A DNA stretch of 64,000 nucleotides from Rhodobacteraceae bacterium UBA3069 (GCA_002366795.1 DFBX01000123.1:86305-150304); one strand, 5' to 3'; counted from the stretch's first letter, positions 34,877 to 44,956 are shown. Numbers and translations: made by a program. Notes: generated by a model from the sequence alone, not told the origin.

Positions 34877-35509
34877 TTACTCCTGCGCGGGCGGCTGCGT
34901 TGCGCTTTCGGCGGGGTTGGTCAGCGGGATCTTTGCCCCGTCACCGATTTCGGCGTCGATCCGGGTTACGGCCTGATCGGTGATGTCGATGATATTGGCA
35001 GACATGAAGACGTTACGCTGCTCCATGATCACCGCCGCGTCGGCCTCTTGCATCATGCGTTCCAGCACCGGGCCAGCGGTGGCCAGAAACTGCCGCTGCG
35101 CGCGGTCCAGTCGTTCGTTCAGCGCGCGCGCCTTGTCGGCCTGCTCGGTGCGGGTGCGCTGCACCTTGGCGTCGAACGCATCGGCCAGCGTACGGAATTC
35201 TTCGGGGGTCATCTTGGGGCGCTGCTCGGTCAGGTCTTTTTCCTCGGACGCCAGCTCTGCCTCGATCCGGCGGTTCTCGGCCTCCAGCGCGGCACCGTCT
35301 TCTTGCACCTCGCGCGACATGCGCTGGCCGAATTGCGATGCGGAAAACAGCCTGTCGCGGTCCACCGTCAAAAGCGGAGAGCGCAAGACCTGTTCGCCCA
35401 GCGACAGCTCTTGTGCGGCCAGATGCGCAGGAACGCCCCCGCAAAACAAGGACAGGCCAAGCGTAATGGCCCGGCCTGTCTTGCATATCCGCAAAGCCCG
35501 AAGGCGCAT
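34877..35509 (-). CDS. ompH: OmpH/Skp-family periplasmic chaperone
   Basis: Skp-type chaperones hold unfolded outer membrane proteins in the periplasm. The 210-residue protein has a signal peptide ending near HLAA before QELSLGE, then a long charged coiled-coil (DRDRLFSASQFGQRMSREVQ to the AVIMEQRNVF end) as in Skp. Its start overlaps the bamA stop by one base (TGATG), so expression is probably coupled to bamA, its client pathway. Confidence 0.9.
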   Translation of the reverse strand: MRLRALRICKTGRAITLGLSLFCGGVPAHLAAQELSLGEQVLRSPLLTVDRDRLFSASQFGQRMSREVQEDGAALEAENRRIEAELASEEKDLTEQRPKMTPEEFRTLADAFDAKVQRTRTEQADKARALNERLDRAQRQFLATAGPVLERMMQEADAAVIMEQRNVFMSANIIDITDQAVTRIDAEIGDGAKIPLTNPAESATQPPAQE

Positions 35510-37875
35510 CAGAACTGGCTCGAAATCGTCAGGTTGAAGGTCTGCTCCTGATCCAGCGCCTCTTTTTGCAGCGCCTTGGAAAAGTTCAGCCGCAGCGGCC
35601 CGACCGGCGTATCCCAAAAGATCGAAATACCCGCCACGTGGCGCAGGCTGAAATCGTCGTAATAGATATCCGACGCGGCCGCGCCGCGCGTGTTGCCGAT
35701 ATCCCAGACAGAGCCGATGTCGTAGAACAAACCGCCGCGAATGCCCAGTTCCTCGGGCAAGCCCAGCGGGAATTCCGCCTCGAACTTGGCCACGACAAAC
35801 AGGTTGCCACCAAGCGCATCGTTGACGCCGCCCGCCAGGTTATATTCGCGCGGGCCGATGCCGTCGGGTTCGAACCCGCGCATCACACCATTGCCGATCT
35901 GGTAGCGGTCGATCGAACGGCTGTCGCCTTCGGTATAGTTTAGCGCGCCACCTTCAAGCGAGGCGCGCAGGGTGACTTCCTCGTTCAGTATCTTGGTCTG
36001 TCCCAGCACCTTGGCTTGCGTTTTCACAAAGGTCACGTCGCCTCCGGCCCCGGCAAACTCCTGCCCGAAGCTGAACAGCACACCCGCATTCGGGTTCAAC
36101 CCGACGCGGCGCGTATCGAAATCAAAATTATAGCCAAAGCCTGAACTGACCACCACGCCCTCGGCGATCTCGGCCGTGACGGCCGTGCCCGACGTCCCGC
36201 CAGAGGAGATCATCTCGGCCTGTTGTGCGCGATAATAAAGGTTCAGCCGACCATTTTCAGACACGGGGAAGGTAAAGCCCGGCGAAAAGCGCAGCGTTTC
36301 CGTGTCATAGGTCGCAAAATCGCCTTGCGTTTCGCGGTATCCCAGATCGAACGAGAATTGCAGATCGCGCCCCAGCATGCGTGGTTCGACAAATTTCAGC
36401 CCGTAAACCTTGTTATCCTCGCCACCAGCGAAGGACAGGTTCAGCCGCTGGCCACGGCCAAGGAAGTTCTTCTCGGAAAACTCGACCACAAGGCCAAGAC
36501 CGCCATTGGTCGAATAGGTACCGCCAAAGGACAGCGCGCCGGTGGTTGTTTCCTCAACCTCGACATCCACGATCACCTTGTCAGGGCTGGACCCTTCGCG
36601 CGCCTGCACGTCGGCCTTGCCGAAATAACCAAGGGCGCGAATGCGTTCGGCGCTTTCGCGGATTTCACGCGGGTTGAACGGGTCGCCCTCGGCCACGCGG
36701 AACTGCTGGCGCACCACGCGGTCCAGCGTGGTGGTGTTGCCCTCGATGTCGATGCGTTCGACAAAGACACGCGGACCACGGACCAGTGCGAATTCCACAT
36801 CCAGCGTCAGGTCGCGGTCGTTGCGGTTGATCCGCGGTTCGACCCGGACGAAATCATAACCCTTGCGGATCGCCAGACGTTCCAGACGGGCGATGTTGTT
36901 TTCCACGATGGTCGGGGAATAGACACCGCCGGACTTGATTTTCAGCGCCGACAGGAATTCATCTGCGTCCACCTCGGCCAGATCGCTGGTGGTGGTGACC
37001 TCGCCAAAGCGGAACTGCTGGCCCTCCTGGATGTTGAAAGTCAGGAAAAACCCGTCGCGCTCCTCGGCCAGTTCAGCATTCACGCCGGTGGTGCGGAAAT
37101 CGACATAGCCGCGCGACAGGTAGAAATCGCGCAGCACCTGCTTGTCGAATTCCACGCGGTCCTCGACGAAGGTGTCGGATTTGAACAGCGCGCGCAAAAG
37201 GCCCGCCTGCTTGGTTTCCAGCACACGGCGCAGACGGCGGTCGGAAAAAGCGCGATTGCCGACAAACCCAATGCGCTCGATCTCGGTGATGCCACCTTCG
37301 AAGATTTCGAATACCAGATCGACACGGTTGTCGCTGCGGCGGATGATACGCGGGGTAACGCGCGCGGCCAGGCGGCCCTGCTGCGAATAGGCCTCGGCGA
37401 TATTGGCGGCGTCTCGCTCGGCCACGGTGGGCGAGAAGACGCGGCGCTCTTTCGATTCAACCGCAGCGGACAGCGCGTCATCTTTCAGGCGGCGGTTCCC
37501 TTCAAAGGAAATGCGGCTGATGGTGGGGTATTCCGTCACCTTGATGACCAGCCGGTTGCCCTGCGGGATCAGTTCCACGGTTTCGAACAGGCCAGAGGCA
37601 AGAATGGCCTGGTAGGCGCTGTTCAGCTGACCCGCCGACACAGTTTCGCCGCGGGCGATTCCCGCGTAAGTCAGGATGGTGCCATCCTCGATCCGCTGGT
37701 TCCCGTCGATCTGAACCGTGGTGAAACGATAGTTCTGGGCCGATGCCGCATCGGGGAAACCGACGCAAGCCATTGCCGTTGCAAGAAATATTGCTGATCC
37801 GCCCAAGCGCAGGCTTGTCAAAGCCCCGCCATTGCATTTCGTTGCCACTGCCCGTGCCTTTGCGGTTCTGGTCAT
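35509..37875 (-). CDS. bamA: Outer membrane protein assembly factor BamA
   Basis: BamA is the central insertase for outer membrane beta-barrels. The 788-residue protein has a signal peptide ending ASA before QNYRFTTVQIDGN, five POTRA domains across about residues 50-430, and a C-terminal 16-stranded barrel with a terminal Phe (TISSQF). The conserved barrel-lid motif region contains GIGPREYNLAGGVNDALGG. The ATG at 37875 gives a plausible signal peptide; an upstream in-frame start does not. Confidence 0.97.
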   Translation of the reverse strand: MTRTAKARAVATKCNGGALTSLRLGGSAIFLATAMACVGFPDAASAQNYRFTTVQIDGNQRIEDGTILTYAGIARGETVSAGQLNSAYQAILASGLFETVELIPQGNRLVIKVTEYPTISRISFEGNRRLKDDALSAAVESKERRVFSPTVAERDAANIAEAYSQQGRLAARVTPRIIRRSDNRVDLVFEIFEGGITEIERIGFVGNRAFSDRRLRRVLETKQAGLLRALFKSDTFVEDRVEFDKQVLRDFYLSRGYVDFRTTGVNAELAEERDGFFLTFNIQEGQQFRFGEVTTTSDLAEVDADEFLSALKIKSGGVYSPTIVENNIARLERLAIRKGYDFVRVEPRINRNDRDLTLDVEFALVRGPRVFVERIDIEGNTTTLDRVVRQQFRVAEGDPFNPREIRESAERIRALGYFGKADVQAREGSSPDKVIVDVEVEETTTGALSFGGTYSTNGGLGLVVEFSEKNFLGRGQRLNLSFAGGEDNKVYGLKFVEPRMLGRDLQFSFDLGYRETQGDFATYDTETLRFSPGFTFPVSENGRLNLYYRAQQAEMISSGGTSGTAVTAEIAEGVVVSSGFGYNFDFDTRRVGLNPNAGVLFSFGQEFAGAGGDVTFVKTQAKVLGQTKILNEEVTLRASLEGGALNYTEGDSRSIDRYQIGNGVMRGFEPDGIGPREYNLAGGVNDALGGNLFVVAKFEAEFPLGLPEELGIRGGLFYDIGSVWDIGNTRGAAASDIYYDDFSLRHVAGISIFWDTPVGPLRLNFSKALQKEALDQEQTFNLTISSQF

Positions 37876-38070
37876 GCGCTCCGTCCCGTCAAACGTTTTT
37901 ATTAATGTCTGACTAGCGGGAATGCCCCTTGATGTCAAAACAACATCATGGAGGAAGGGGCCATAAAGCCACCAGATAAGGCGGGGTTCTACCGTGTTTT
38001 GCGTGACTTGCCGCAGCGCTGTGAAAGCATCTTTCCGCCTATACGAAAGGCGTAGCTTCGACGCCGCGGA

Positions 38071-38196
38071 TCAGATCAGGCGCAGCCAAGTGCTCAGCGC
38101 CAGTGCGCCCCAGATCGCGGCAATCATCAACAGGCGGTCCCAGTTCAGCATCAGCAAGAGACCAAGTCCGCGGGTACTATTTTGAATCGTCTGCAT
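38071..38196 (-). CDS. Small single-span membrane protein between rseP and bamA
   Basis: A 41-residue frame starting MQTIQNSTRGLGLLLM, then LNWDRLL and a hydrophobic segment MIAAIWGALALSTWL. It lies on the same strand as its neighbours, between rseP and bamA. The pattern STRGLGLLL-x2-LNWDRLL resembles short proteins I associate with Rhodobacteraceae genomes, but I cannot confirm that here. No strong ribosome site is visible. The function is unknown; the location suggests envelope biogenesis. Confidence 0.5.
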   Translation of the reverse strand: MQTIQNSTRGLGLLLMLNWDRLLMIAAIWGALALSTWLRLI

Positions 38197-38312
38197 GGGT
38201 TCGGCCCGTTAAGAGTTTCGGTAAGAAACATTTAACGACCGAAAATGGCACAAATAGGGCAGGATGCTGGAAATCAGCACCCCGCCCCACATGGTTTTGG
38301 AAACAAAATTCC

Positions 38313-39653
38313 TTAGCAGAACAGATCGTTCATCAGGGAGAAAAGCATCAGCCCCAGCACAAGGAACAGGCCCATCGTGGTCAGGAACCGCAGCACCTTT
38401 TCACTGGGCGGGCGGCCCGAAACGGCCTCGTATGCATAGAACGCCAAGTGGCCGCCATCCAGCACCGGCACCGGGAACAGGTTCAAAAGACCCACCGCGG
38501 CCGACAGCACCCCAATGAATTGCAGGAACGAACCCGCGCCCTGGCTGGCCATCTGGCCCGACACCTGCGCGATGCCGACCGGGCCGGACATGTTGCAGGT
38601 GCTGATCGCGCCGGTGATCATGTGCCAAAGGCCCGAAAGCGACCCGGTAATGATGTTCCAGGTGTTGCTGACGCCCAGCATGAAGGCCGATCCGATGCCG
38701 GGCATGGTGGTTTCCGGTTCGAAATACAGCCCGCCATAGATCCCCATGCGCCATATGGTGCGGAAACCGCCGCCGGGGGCAGGTTCGTCCATGCGGCGCG
38801 GGGCCAGGGTGAATTTCAGCATCTCGCCATCACGCCAGACATCCAGCAGCACGGGCGCGCCCTGCACCTCGACCACCACGTCTTGCACGTCGCGGATGGA
38901 ATAGACCGGCGCGCCGTTCGCAGCAGTGATGACATCGCCGATCTTAAGGTCGATATCGGCGGCGGCGGATTTCGGGGCGAGGTTCTTGATCCGCGCGGCC
39001 AGCGGGAACGGCGACTGCACCACCATTTCCCGCCCGTCGCGGCGGATGGTATAGTCCAGTTCCGCCTGCGACGGCAGCGCACGGATCATCATGTCGAAGT
39101 CGCGCGAATAATAGGGCGGAACCTGCTGCCCTTCGATGGCCAGGATCTCGTCGCCCTCGCGCAGTTCGACCTGTTGCGGCATTGGCTGGACACTGCCCAC
39201 GGTCAGCGGGTCGGTTACCTTGCCCTGCACCAGCCCCACCACCATGAACAGCAAGATCGCCGAGATGAAGTTGAACGCCGGCCCTGCCGCCACGGTTGCC
39301 GCGCGCGCCCAAAGCGGCGCGCCAGCCATGGTCTGGCGGCGCTCCTCCGGGGTCATTTCAGCCACCGCGTTCTCGTCGGTATTCGCCGAGGCCGCATCCG
39401 CATCGCCCTTGAACCGCACGTAGCCGCCAAGCGGCAGCAGCGCCACCTGCCAGACCGTTCCGCGCTTGTCGGTGCGCGAAAACAGTTTCGGCCCGAACCC
39501 AAGCGAGAAGACCTCGGCATGGATACCGGACCAGCGGCCCACGATGTAATGACCGTATTCATGGATCGCCACGATCACCGAAAGGGCCACGACAAAAGCG
39601 AGAATGGTCCAGATCACCCCACCAAGAGAGGGCAGCATTGCGAGAATGTCCAA
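38313..39653 (-). CDS. rseP: Regulated intramembrane zinc protease RseP
   Basis: RseP is a site-2 protease that cleaves anti-sigma factors and signal-peptide remnants. The 446-residue protein has the zinc motif HEYGH (31-35) in the first helix, two PDZ domains (about 130-200 and 205-290) and the distal LDGGHLAFYAYEAV motif that completes the active site. It lies in the envelope cluster between dxr and bamA. Confidence 0.96.
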   Translation of the reverse strand: MDILAMLPSLGGVIWTILAFVVALSVIVAIHEYGHYIVGRWSGIHAEVFSLGFGPKLFSRTDKRGTVWQVALLPLGGYVRFKGDADAASANTDENAVAEMTPEERRQTMAGAPLWARAATVAAGPAFNFISAILLFMVVGLVQGKVTDPLTVGSVQPMPQQVELREGDEILAIEGQQVPPYYSRDFDMMIRALPSQAELDYTIRRDGREMVVQSPFPLAARIKNLAPKSAAADIDLKIGDVITAANGAPVYSIRDVQDVVVEVQGAPVLLDVWRDGEMLKFTLAPRRMDEPAPGGGFRTIWRMGIYGGLYFEPETTMPGIGSAFMLGVSNTWNIITGSLSGLWHMITGAISTCNMSGPVGIAQVSGQMASQGAGSFLQFIGVLSAAVGLLNLFPVPVLDGGHLAFYAYEAVSGRPPSEKVLRFLTTMGLFLVLGLMLFSLMNDLFC

Positions 39654-39672
39654 AAGTCCGTCCTGTTCGTTC

Positions 39673-40851
39673 TTAACTGCGCGTAGCCACGGCCATCATG
39701 GTCTCTTGGGCCTTCGCCCTCGCCAAATGGTCCGTTTGGGTGACGTTATCAAGGGTAAAGGCGGCACGAATAAGGCCGGAATCCGATGACAATTGCGTCA
39801 GCACATCCTCGACCACATGCGCCATGTCCAGAAATCCGATACGTCCTTCGATGAAAGCGTCCAGCGCGGTTTCCTTGGCGGCGTTGAAAATCGCGCCCGA
39901 CATGCCGCCCTGTTCCATCGCCGCGCGGGCAAGACGCAGCGCGGGATAGCGTTCGGGATCGGGGGCGCGGAATGTCAACTGGCCGATGCGCGCCAGGTCC
40001 AGCCGTTCGACCGGCAGTTCGCGCCGCTGCGGCCAGTGCAGCGCATAGCCGATGGCATGGCGCATATCGGGCGCGCCCACATGCGCCATCAGCGCGCCGT
40101 CATTGAACCCCACCAGCGCATGAACCAGCGATTCAGGATGCACAAGGGTTTCGATCTTGTCCGGTGCGACCCCGAAAAACTCATTTGTTTCAATCAGTTC
40201 CATCGCCTTGTTGAACATCGAGGCGCTGTCGATGGTGATGCGCTGCCCCATGTCCCAATTGGGATGGCTCGATGCCTCGGCCACGGTGGCACGCGCCAGC
40301 TGTTCCATCGGCCAGTCGCGAAACGCGCCGCCCGAGGCGGTGATGATGATCCGCTCGACCGCGTTTATATCCTCGCCCACGAGGGCCTGGAAAACGGCGG
40401 AATGTTCACTGTCCACCGGCAAGACGGTCGCACCGTGCTGCTTGGCCGTGCCCATCAGCAAGGCACCGGCCGTGACCAGCGATTCCTTGTTGGCCAGCGC
40501 CAGCGTCGCGCCCTGTTCCAGCGCCGAAAGCCCCGGTTTCAGACCGGCCGCACCGACGATGGCGGACATGACCCAATCGGCGGGGCGGCCCGCCGCCTCC
40601 TCCATGGCCCCTGCCCCGGCGGCGGCCTCGATCCCGCTGCCGGCGAGGGCGGCGCGCAGATCGTCCAGCCGCGCCGCATCCGCCGTGACCGCCACATCGG
40701 CCTGCAGCCGGATCGCATCGGCCGCCAGTTGCGCGATGTTCTGACCGCCGGTCAGGGCGACCACGTCGTATTCGTCCGGCGCGCGGGCGATCAGGTCAAT
40801 CGTGTTCTGCCCGATCGATCCGGTCGCGCCAAAGATGGAAACCCGCCTCAT
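39673..40851 (-). CDS. dxr: 1-deoxy-D-xylulose 5-phosphate reductoisomerase
   Basis: DXR makes methylerythritol phosphate, the committed step of the MEP isoprenoid pathway. The 392-residue protein starts with the NADPH motif SIFGATGSIGQNTID, followed by ALANKESLVTAG and the metal-binding VDSEHSAVFQ. Its ATG at 40851 overlaps the cdsA stop as ATGA. The longer upstream frame lies inside cdsA and was rejected. Confidence 0.97.
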   Translation of the reverse strand: MRRVSIFGATGSIGQNTIDLIARAPDEYDVVALTGGQNIAQLAADAIRLQADVAVTADAARLDDLRAALAGSGIEAAAGAGAMEEAAGRPADWVMSAIVGAAGLKPGLSALEQGATLALANKESLVTAGALLMGTAKQHGATVLPVDSEHSAVFQALVGEDINAVERIIITASGGAFRDWPMEQLARATVAEASSHPNWDMGQRITIDSASMFNKAMELIETNEFFGVAPDKIETLVHPESLVHALVGFNDGALMAHVGAPDMRHAIGYALHWPQRRELPVERLDLARIGQLTFRAPDPERYPALRLARAAMEQGGMSGAIFNAAKETALDAFIEGRIGFLDMAHVVEDVLTQLSSDSGLIRAAFTLDNVTQTDHLARAKAQETMMAVATRS

Positions 40852-41636
40852 TGCACCACCCAGACACCGCTGAACTGCCCAGCCAGCAGCAGCAGCACCG
40901 CCGCGCCAAGCAGCCCGTCGAACCGGTCCAGCAAACCGCCGTGACCGGGAATCAGGTTCGAGGCATCCTTGACCCCCATCCGCCGCTTGATCACGCTTTC
41001 GGCGATGTCGCCCATTTGCGCGGCCATGGACATGGCAATGGAAATGCCGATCAGGCTGCTGCCTGCGCCGGTGATGCCGCCAAAGCCCCAGCCGACCAGC
41101 GCCGCGCCAAGCCAGCCCGCCACCGTGCCCGACCATGTTTTCTTGGGCGATACCTTGGGCCAGAATTTCGGCCCGCCAATCAGGCGCCCCGCGAAATAGC
41201 CCATTACATCAGATACGACGACCACCGCGATCAGCCAGATCAGCCATGGCACGCCATTCTCGTCGCGCAGCTGCATCAGCGCAAAGCCCGCCAGCAGGAT
41301 CAGCGGCGCATAGGCCAGCCAATACCCGCGCTTGCCGGTGATCATGGAAATACCGACCATGACCGGGGCCAGCAGCACCGGCAGGGCAAAGGCCCCCGGC
41401 AGGTAGATCGAGGCGAGAACCGCGCCCCCCGCGATCACCCCCATCTGCCGCGCCACGCCATTGTCGGTGGGTGAAATCATGCGGATCAGTTCCCACACCA
41501 TAAGGCCGGACACGACCGCGATCAGGACGTGGAACCAGTGCCCGCCCAGCCAGATTTCCACCCCCGCCACGACCAGCATCACGATGGCCGATGCCAGACG
41601 CACCCAAAGGTCATCCCATTTACCGGAACTGCTCAT
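40848..41636 (-). CDS. cdsA: Phosphatidate cytidylyltransferase
   Basis: CdsA makes CDP-diacylglycerol for phospholipid synthesis in the inner membrane. The 262-residue multi-span protein has the family signature SDVMGYFAGRLIGG and the C-terminal SVIKRRMGVKDASNLIPGHGGLLDRFDGL region. It overlaps uppS and dxr by 4 bases each, a tightly coupled block. Confidence 0.95.
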   Translation of the reverse strand: MSSSGKWDDLWVRLASAIVMLVVAGVEIWLGGHWFHVLIAVVSGLMVWELIRMISPTDNGVARQMGVIAGGAVLASIYLPGAFALPVLLAPVMVGISMITGKRGYWLAYAPLILLAGFALMQLRDENGVPWLIWLIAVVVVSDVMGYFAGRLIGGPKFWPKVSPKKTWSGTVAGWLGAALVGWGFGGITGAGSSLIGISIAMSMAAQMGDIAESVIKRRMGVKDASNLIPGHGGLLDRFDGLLGAAVLLLLAGQFSGVWVVQ

Positions 41637-42370
41637 GCTTTGACGGCACCGAAACGACGGTCACGCGCGCCGAATTTTTCAATCAGGTCGGCAAAGATTT
41701 CCGAAGTGAAATCGGGCCAGAGCGTGTCGATGAATTCGTATTCGGCATAGGCCGACTGCCACAGCAGAAAGTTGGAAATCCGCGCCTCGCCGCTGGTGCG
41801 GATCACAAGGTCGGGATCGGGCAAAACACAAGTGTCCAAATACTTTGGCAGGGTTTCTTCATCCACCGACGCCGGGTCAAGCCGCCCGTCGGCCACGTCC
41901 TGTGCCAGCCGCTTGGTGGCGCGGGCCACCTCGTCGCGACCGCCATAGTTCAGCGCGATTGTCAGATGCACCTTGTCATTATGCGAGGTCAGCAATTCCA
42001 GCTCGTCCATCAGGGCGACCAGCTTGTCATCCAGCCGCACGCGGTCACCGATGAAACGCACGCGCACGCCCTTGGCCAACAGGGCCTTTGCCTCTTTCGA
42101 AATGTAGCGCCGGAACAGCATCATCAGCCCCGCGACCTCAACCTGGGTGCGTTTCCAGTTCTCTGTCGAGAAGGCGAAAATGGTCAGGTATTTCACACCC
42201 AGATCGGGGCACGCCTCGACGATCTCGCGCACACGGCGCGCACCGGCGTGGTGCCCAAACAGCCGCGGGCGACCGCGCATCGTGGCCCAACGGCCATTGC
42301 CATCCATGATGATCGCCACATGGCGTGGCCCGTTGTTACCCGGCGTCTTGTCCTGATCGGTGGTGGCCAT
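41633..42370 (-). CDS. uppS: Undecaprenyl diphosphate synthase
   Basis: UppS makes the C55 carrier for peptidoglycan and O-antigen synthesis. The 245-residue cis-prenyltransferase has the catalytic MDGNGRWA, the FAFSTENWKR segment and the distal DLVIRTSGEARISNFLLWQ motif. It overlaps cdsA by 4 bases and follows frr by 30 bases. Confidence 0.97.
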   Translation of the reverse strand: MATTDQDKTPGNNGPRHVAIIMDGNGRWATMRGRPRLFGHHAGARRVREIVEACPDLGVKYLTIFAFSTENWKRTQVEVAGLMMLFRRYISKEAKALLAKGVRVRFIGDRVRLDDKLVALMDELELLTSHNDKVHLTIALNYGGRDEVARATKRLAQDVADGRLDPASVDEETLPKYLDTCVLPDPDLVIRTSGEARISNFLLWQSAYAEYEFIDTLWPDFTSEIFADLIEKFGARDRRFGAVKA

Positions 42371-42400
42371 AACGCCCCTTCCCGGCCTGCAACGGCCTTG

Positions 42401-42967
42401 TCAGACCTGCATGATCTCTTCCTGCTTGGTCTCAAGCGCCTTATCCACGTTTCCGATGAACTTGTCAGTCAACGCCTGAACTTCGGTTTCCCAGAATTTC
42501 TGGTCATCCTCGGACAAGCCATCGGCCTTGGCCTTCTTGATCTGGTCCATGCCGTCGCGGCGCAGGTTGCGGATCGAAACGCGGGCATGTTCGGCATATT
42601 GCGCGGCAACGCGGGTCAGATCGCGGCGGCGTTCCTCGTTCAACTCGGGGATCGGCAGCATGATGATGGTGCCGTTCAGCTGCGGGTTGATGCCAAGGCC
42701 ACTGTTGCGAATGGCTTTTTCCACCGGACCGACCATGGATTTGTCCCAGACGTTGATCGTGACCATGCGCGGTTCGGGCACATTCACGGTGCCGACCTGG
42801 TTGATCGGGGTCATCTGGCCATAGGCTTCAACCTGCACCGGTTCCAGCATCGAGGCCGAGGCGCGGCCCGTCCGCAAAGACGCGAATTCCACGCGCAGGT
42901 TCGCAATCGCGCCCTCCATGCGGCGGGTCAAGTCATCGGTGTCCAGCATGAACTCTTCGTCGGCCAT
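42401..42967 (-). CDS. frr: Ribosome recycling factor
   Basis: RRF splits post-termination ribosomes with EF-G. The 188-residue protein has the three-helix/beta architecture, with LRTGRASASMLEPVQVEAYG and IPELNEERRRDLTRVAAQYA segments. It lies between pyrH and uppS in the usual order. Confidence 0.98.
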   Translation of the reverse strand: MADEEFMLDTDDLTRRMEGAIANLRVEFASLRTGRASASMLEPVQVEAYGQMTPINQVGTVNVPEPRMVTINVWDKSMVGPVEKAIRNSGLGINPQLNGTIIMLPIPELNEERRRDLTRVAAQYAEHARVSIRNLRRDGMDQIKKAKADGLSEDDQKFWETEVQALTDKFIGNVDKALETKQEEIMQV

Positions 42968-43091
42968 ATGCTCGTCTCTCCCTTCCCATGTTCGGGAAAA
43001 TCACGTTTCAACACGCTATAAACCCAAGCGGCGGAACTGTATAGGGGCGAGCGCCCCGCAAATACCCGCAGACGGGGTGCGAAGCGGGCGC

Positions 43092-43826
43092 TTAACCGCC
43101 GACGGTGGTATAGGTGCCTTCGCCCGACAGGATGCCCTTGAACCCGCCCGGCTCGTCCAGCGAAAAGACGATGATCGGCAGGTTGTTGTCGCGGGCCAGC
43201 GCGATGGCGGATGCGTCCATCACGCCCAGATGCTGCGCCAGAACCTCGTCATAGCTGACGCGTTCATATCGTTTCGCATCGGCATGTTTCACCGGGTCTT
43301 TATCATAGACCCCGTCCACCTTGGTGCCCTTGAAGATCGCCTCGCAAGTCATTTCATTTGCACGCAAAGTTGCCGCCGTGTCGGTGGTGAAATACGGGTT
43401 GCCTGTGCCTGCGGCAAAGATGCAGACGCGTTTCTTTTCAAGGTGCCGCACGGCGCGGCGGCGGATGTACGGCTCGCAGACCTGATCCATGGGAATGGCC
43501 GAAATCACGCGGGTGAACACGCCCAGACCTTCCAGCGCCGATTGCATGGCCAGCGCGTTCATCACCGTCGCCAGCATCCCCATGTAGTCGGCGGTGGTCC
43601 GCTCCATCCCCTGCGCCGATCCGGCCAGTCCGCGAAAGATGTTGCCGCCGCCGATCACCATGCAAATCTCGACCCCCATGTCATGGACCGACTTCACCTC
43701 TTCGGCGATGCGCTGCACGGTGGGCGGGTTCAGGCCAAAGCCCTTGTCGCCCATCAGCGCCTCGCCCGAGATTTTAAGCATCACGCGTCTGAATTTCGTT
43801 GTGTTCGGGGTGGAGGCTTCGGCCAT
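43092..43826 (-). CDS. pyrH: UMP kinase
   Basis: PyrH phosphorylates UMP to UDP. The 244-residue amino-acid-kinase-fold protein has LKISGEALMG, the GGGNIFRG loop and the TDTAATLRANE segment. It starts the envelope cluster; rpsB and tsf, its usual partners, are not in this window. It is divergent from miaA. Confidence 0.98.
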   Translation of the reverse strand: MAEASTPNTTKFRRVMLKISGEALMGDKGFGLNPPTVQRIAEEVKSVHDMGVEICMVIGGGNIFRGLAGSAQGMERTTADYMGMLATVMNALAMQSALEGLGVFTRVISAIPMDQVCEPYIRRRAVRHLEKKRVCIFAAGTGNPYFTTDTAATLRANEMTCEAIFKGTKVDGVYDKDPVKHADAKRYERVSYDEVLAQHLGVMDASAIALARDNNLPIIVFSLDEPGGFKGILSGEGTYTTVGG

Positions 43827-43952
43827 GAGGATGCTCCTGCTTCATGTTCGGCGGCAAAATGTCGGAAAATCGCAAAAGGTTCAATGCGCGAGTGACCGCC
43901 AAACCGGATATTCCGCGCCTCTGCCCCCTCGCCCTGCGCGCGCGTCCGCGCT

Positions 43953-44846
43953 ATGACGGCGCGCATGTTCGATATCGCACGTATATCACCCGACCGGCCC
44001 GTGCTGATCGCCGGCCCCACCGCCAGCGGTAAATCCAGCCTTGCGGCGCGGATCGTCGCCGCGCAGGGCGGGGTGATCGTCAATGCCGACGCGATCCAGG
44101 TGTTCGCCAACTGGCGCGTGCTGACCGCCCGCCCGACCGAGACCGAAGAGGCCGCCCTGCCCCATGCCCTGTATGGTCATATCCCGCGTGACGGGGATTA
44201 TTCCGTGGGCCACTGGCTGCGCGAGGTGTCGGCCCTGCTGAACGGGCCGCGCCCGGTGATCGTGGGCGGCACGGGCCTGTATTTCACCGCACTGACCGAA
44301 GGTCTGGCCGAAATCCCGCCCACGCCCGCGCATGTCCGCGCCGCCGCCGACGCGCGCATTAGGGCCGAAGGCCACGCCGCCCTGCTGACCGAACTGGACC
44401 CGCAAACCGCCGCGCGGATCGACCGGCAAAACCCGATGCGGGTGCAGCGCGCGTGGGAGGTGCTGCAAACCACGGGGCGCAGTCTGGCCGACTGGCAGGA
44501 CGCAACCCCGCCGCCGCTGTTGCCACAAGCGCAGGCGCAGGCCTTTGTGATGGACGCGCCCAAGGACTGGCTGACCCCGCGCATCAATGCCCGCTTCGAT
44601 CAGATGCTGGACATGGGCGCACTGGACGAGGCGCGCGCCAATCTTGGTGGCTGGAACCCCGCGCTTTTGTCATCCAAGGCCATCGGCGGACCCGAGCTGA
44701 TCGCGCACCTTAAGGGCGAAATCTCCTTGAACTCGGCGCGCGAGGCTGCCACCATCGCCACACGGCAATTCGCCAAGCGGCAGCGCACATGGTTTCGCGC
44801 CCGCATGAAAAAGTGGACACCGATTGACCCGGCCAGCTTGGCCTGA
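43953..44846 (+). CDS. miaA: tRNA dimethylallyltransferase
   Basis: MiaA adds the isopentenyl group to A37 of tRNAs reading U-start codons. The 297-residue protein has the P-loop AGPTASGKSSLA, the IVGGTGLYFTALTEGL motif and the C-terminal RQFAKRQRTWFR. An internal ATG at 43965 is an alternative start. It is divergent from pyrH. Confidence 0.95.
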   Translation: MTARMFDIARISPDRPVLIAGPTASGKSSLAARIVAAQGGVIVNADAIQVFANWRVLTARPTETEEAALPHALYGHIPRDGDYSVGHWLREVSALLNGPRPVIVGGTGLYFTALTEGLAEIPPTPAHVRAAADARIRAEGHAALLTELDPQTAARIDRQNPMRVQRAWEVLQTTGRSLADWQDATPPPLLPQAQAQAFVMDAPKDWLTPRINARFDQMLDMGALDEARANLGGWNPALLSSKAIGGPELIAHLKGEISLNSAREAATIATRQFAKRQRTWFRARMKKWTPIDPASLA

Positions 44847-44956
44847 TCCGGTATTATTTACCTTTTTCAACGTAACGCCTAATTTTTGGCACTATTTTAC
44901 AGTTATTTCCGACGCAAACCCCAGATCAGGACGCTCAAGCTGATGAAGGCCGACCC

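Noticed and set aside
36223..37797. 524-codon plus-strand frame opposite bamA
   Set aside because: Antisense of a conserved gene, no start signal, no recognisable domain.
37951..38058. 35-codon plus-strand frame MEEGAIKPPDKAGFY before the small membrane protein gene
   Set aside because: No ribosome binding site and no hydrophobic or conserved pattern.
42968..43091. Terminator between pyrH and frr
   Set aside because: No hairpin with a T run could be found, and the two genes are normally co-transcribed.
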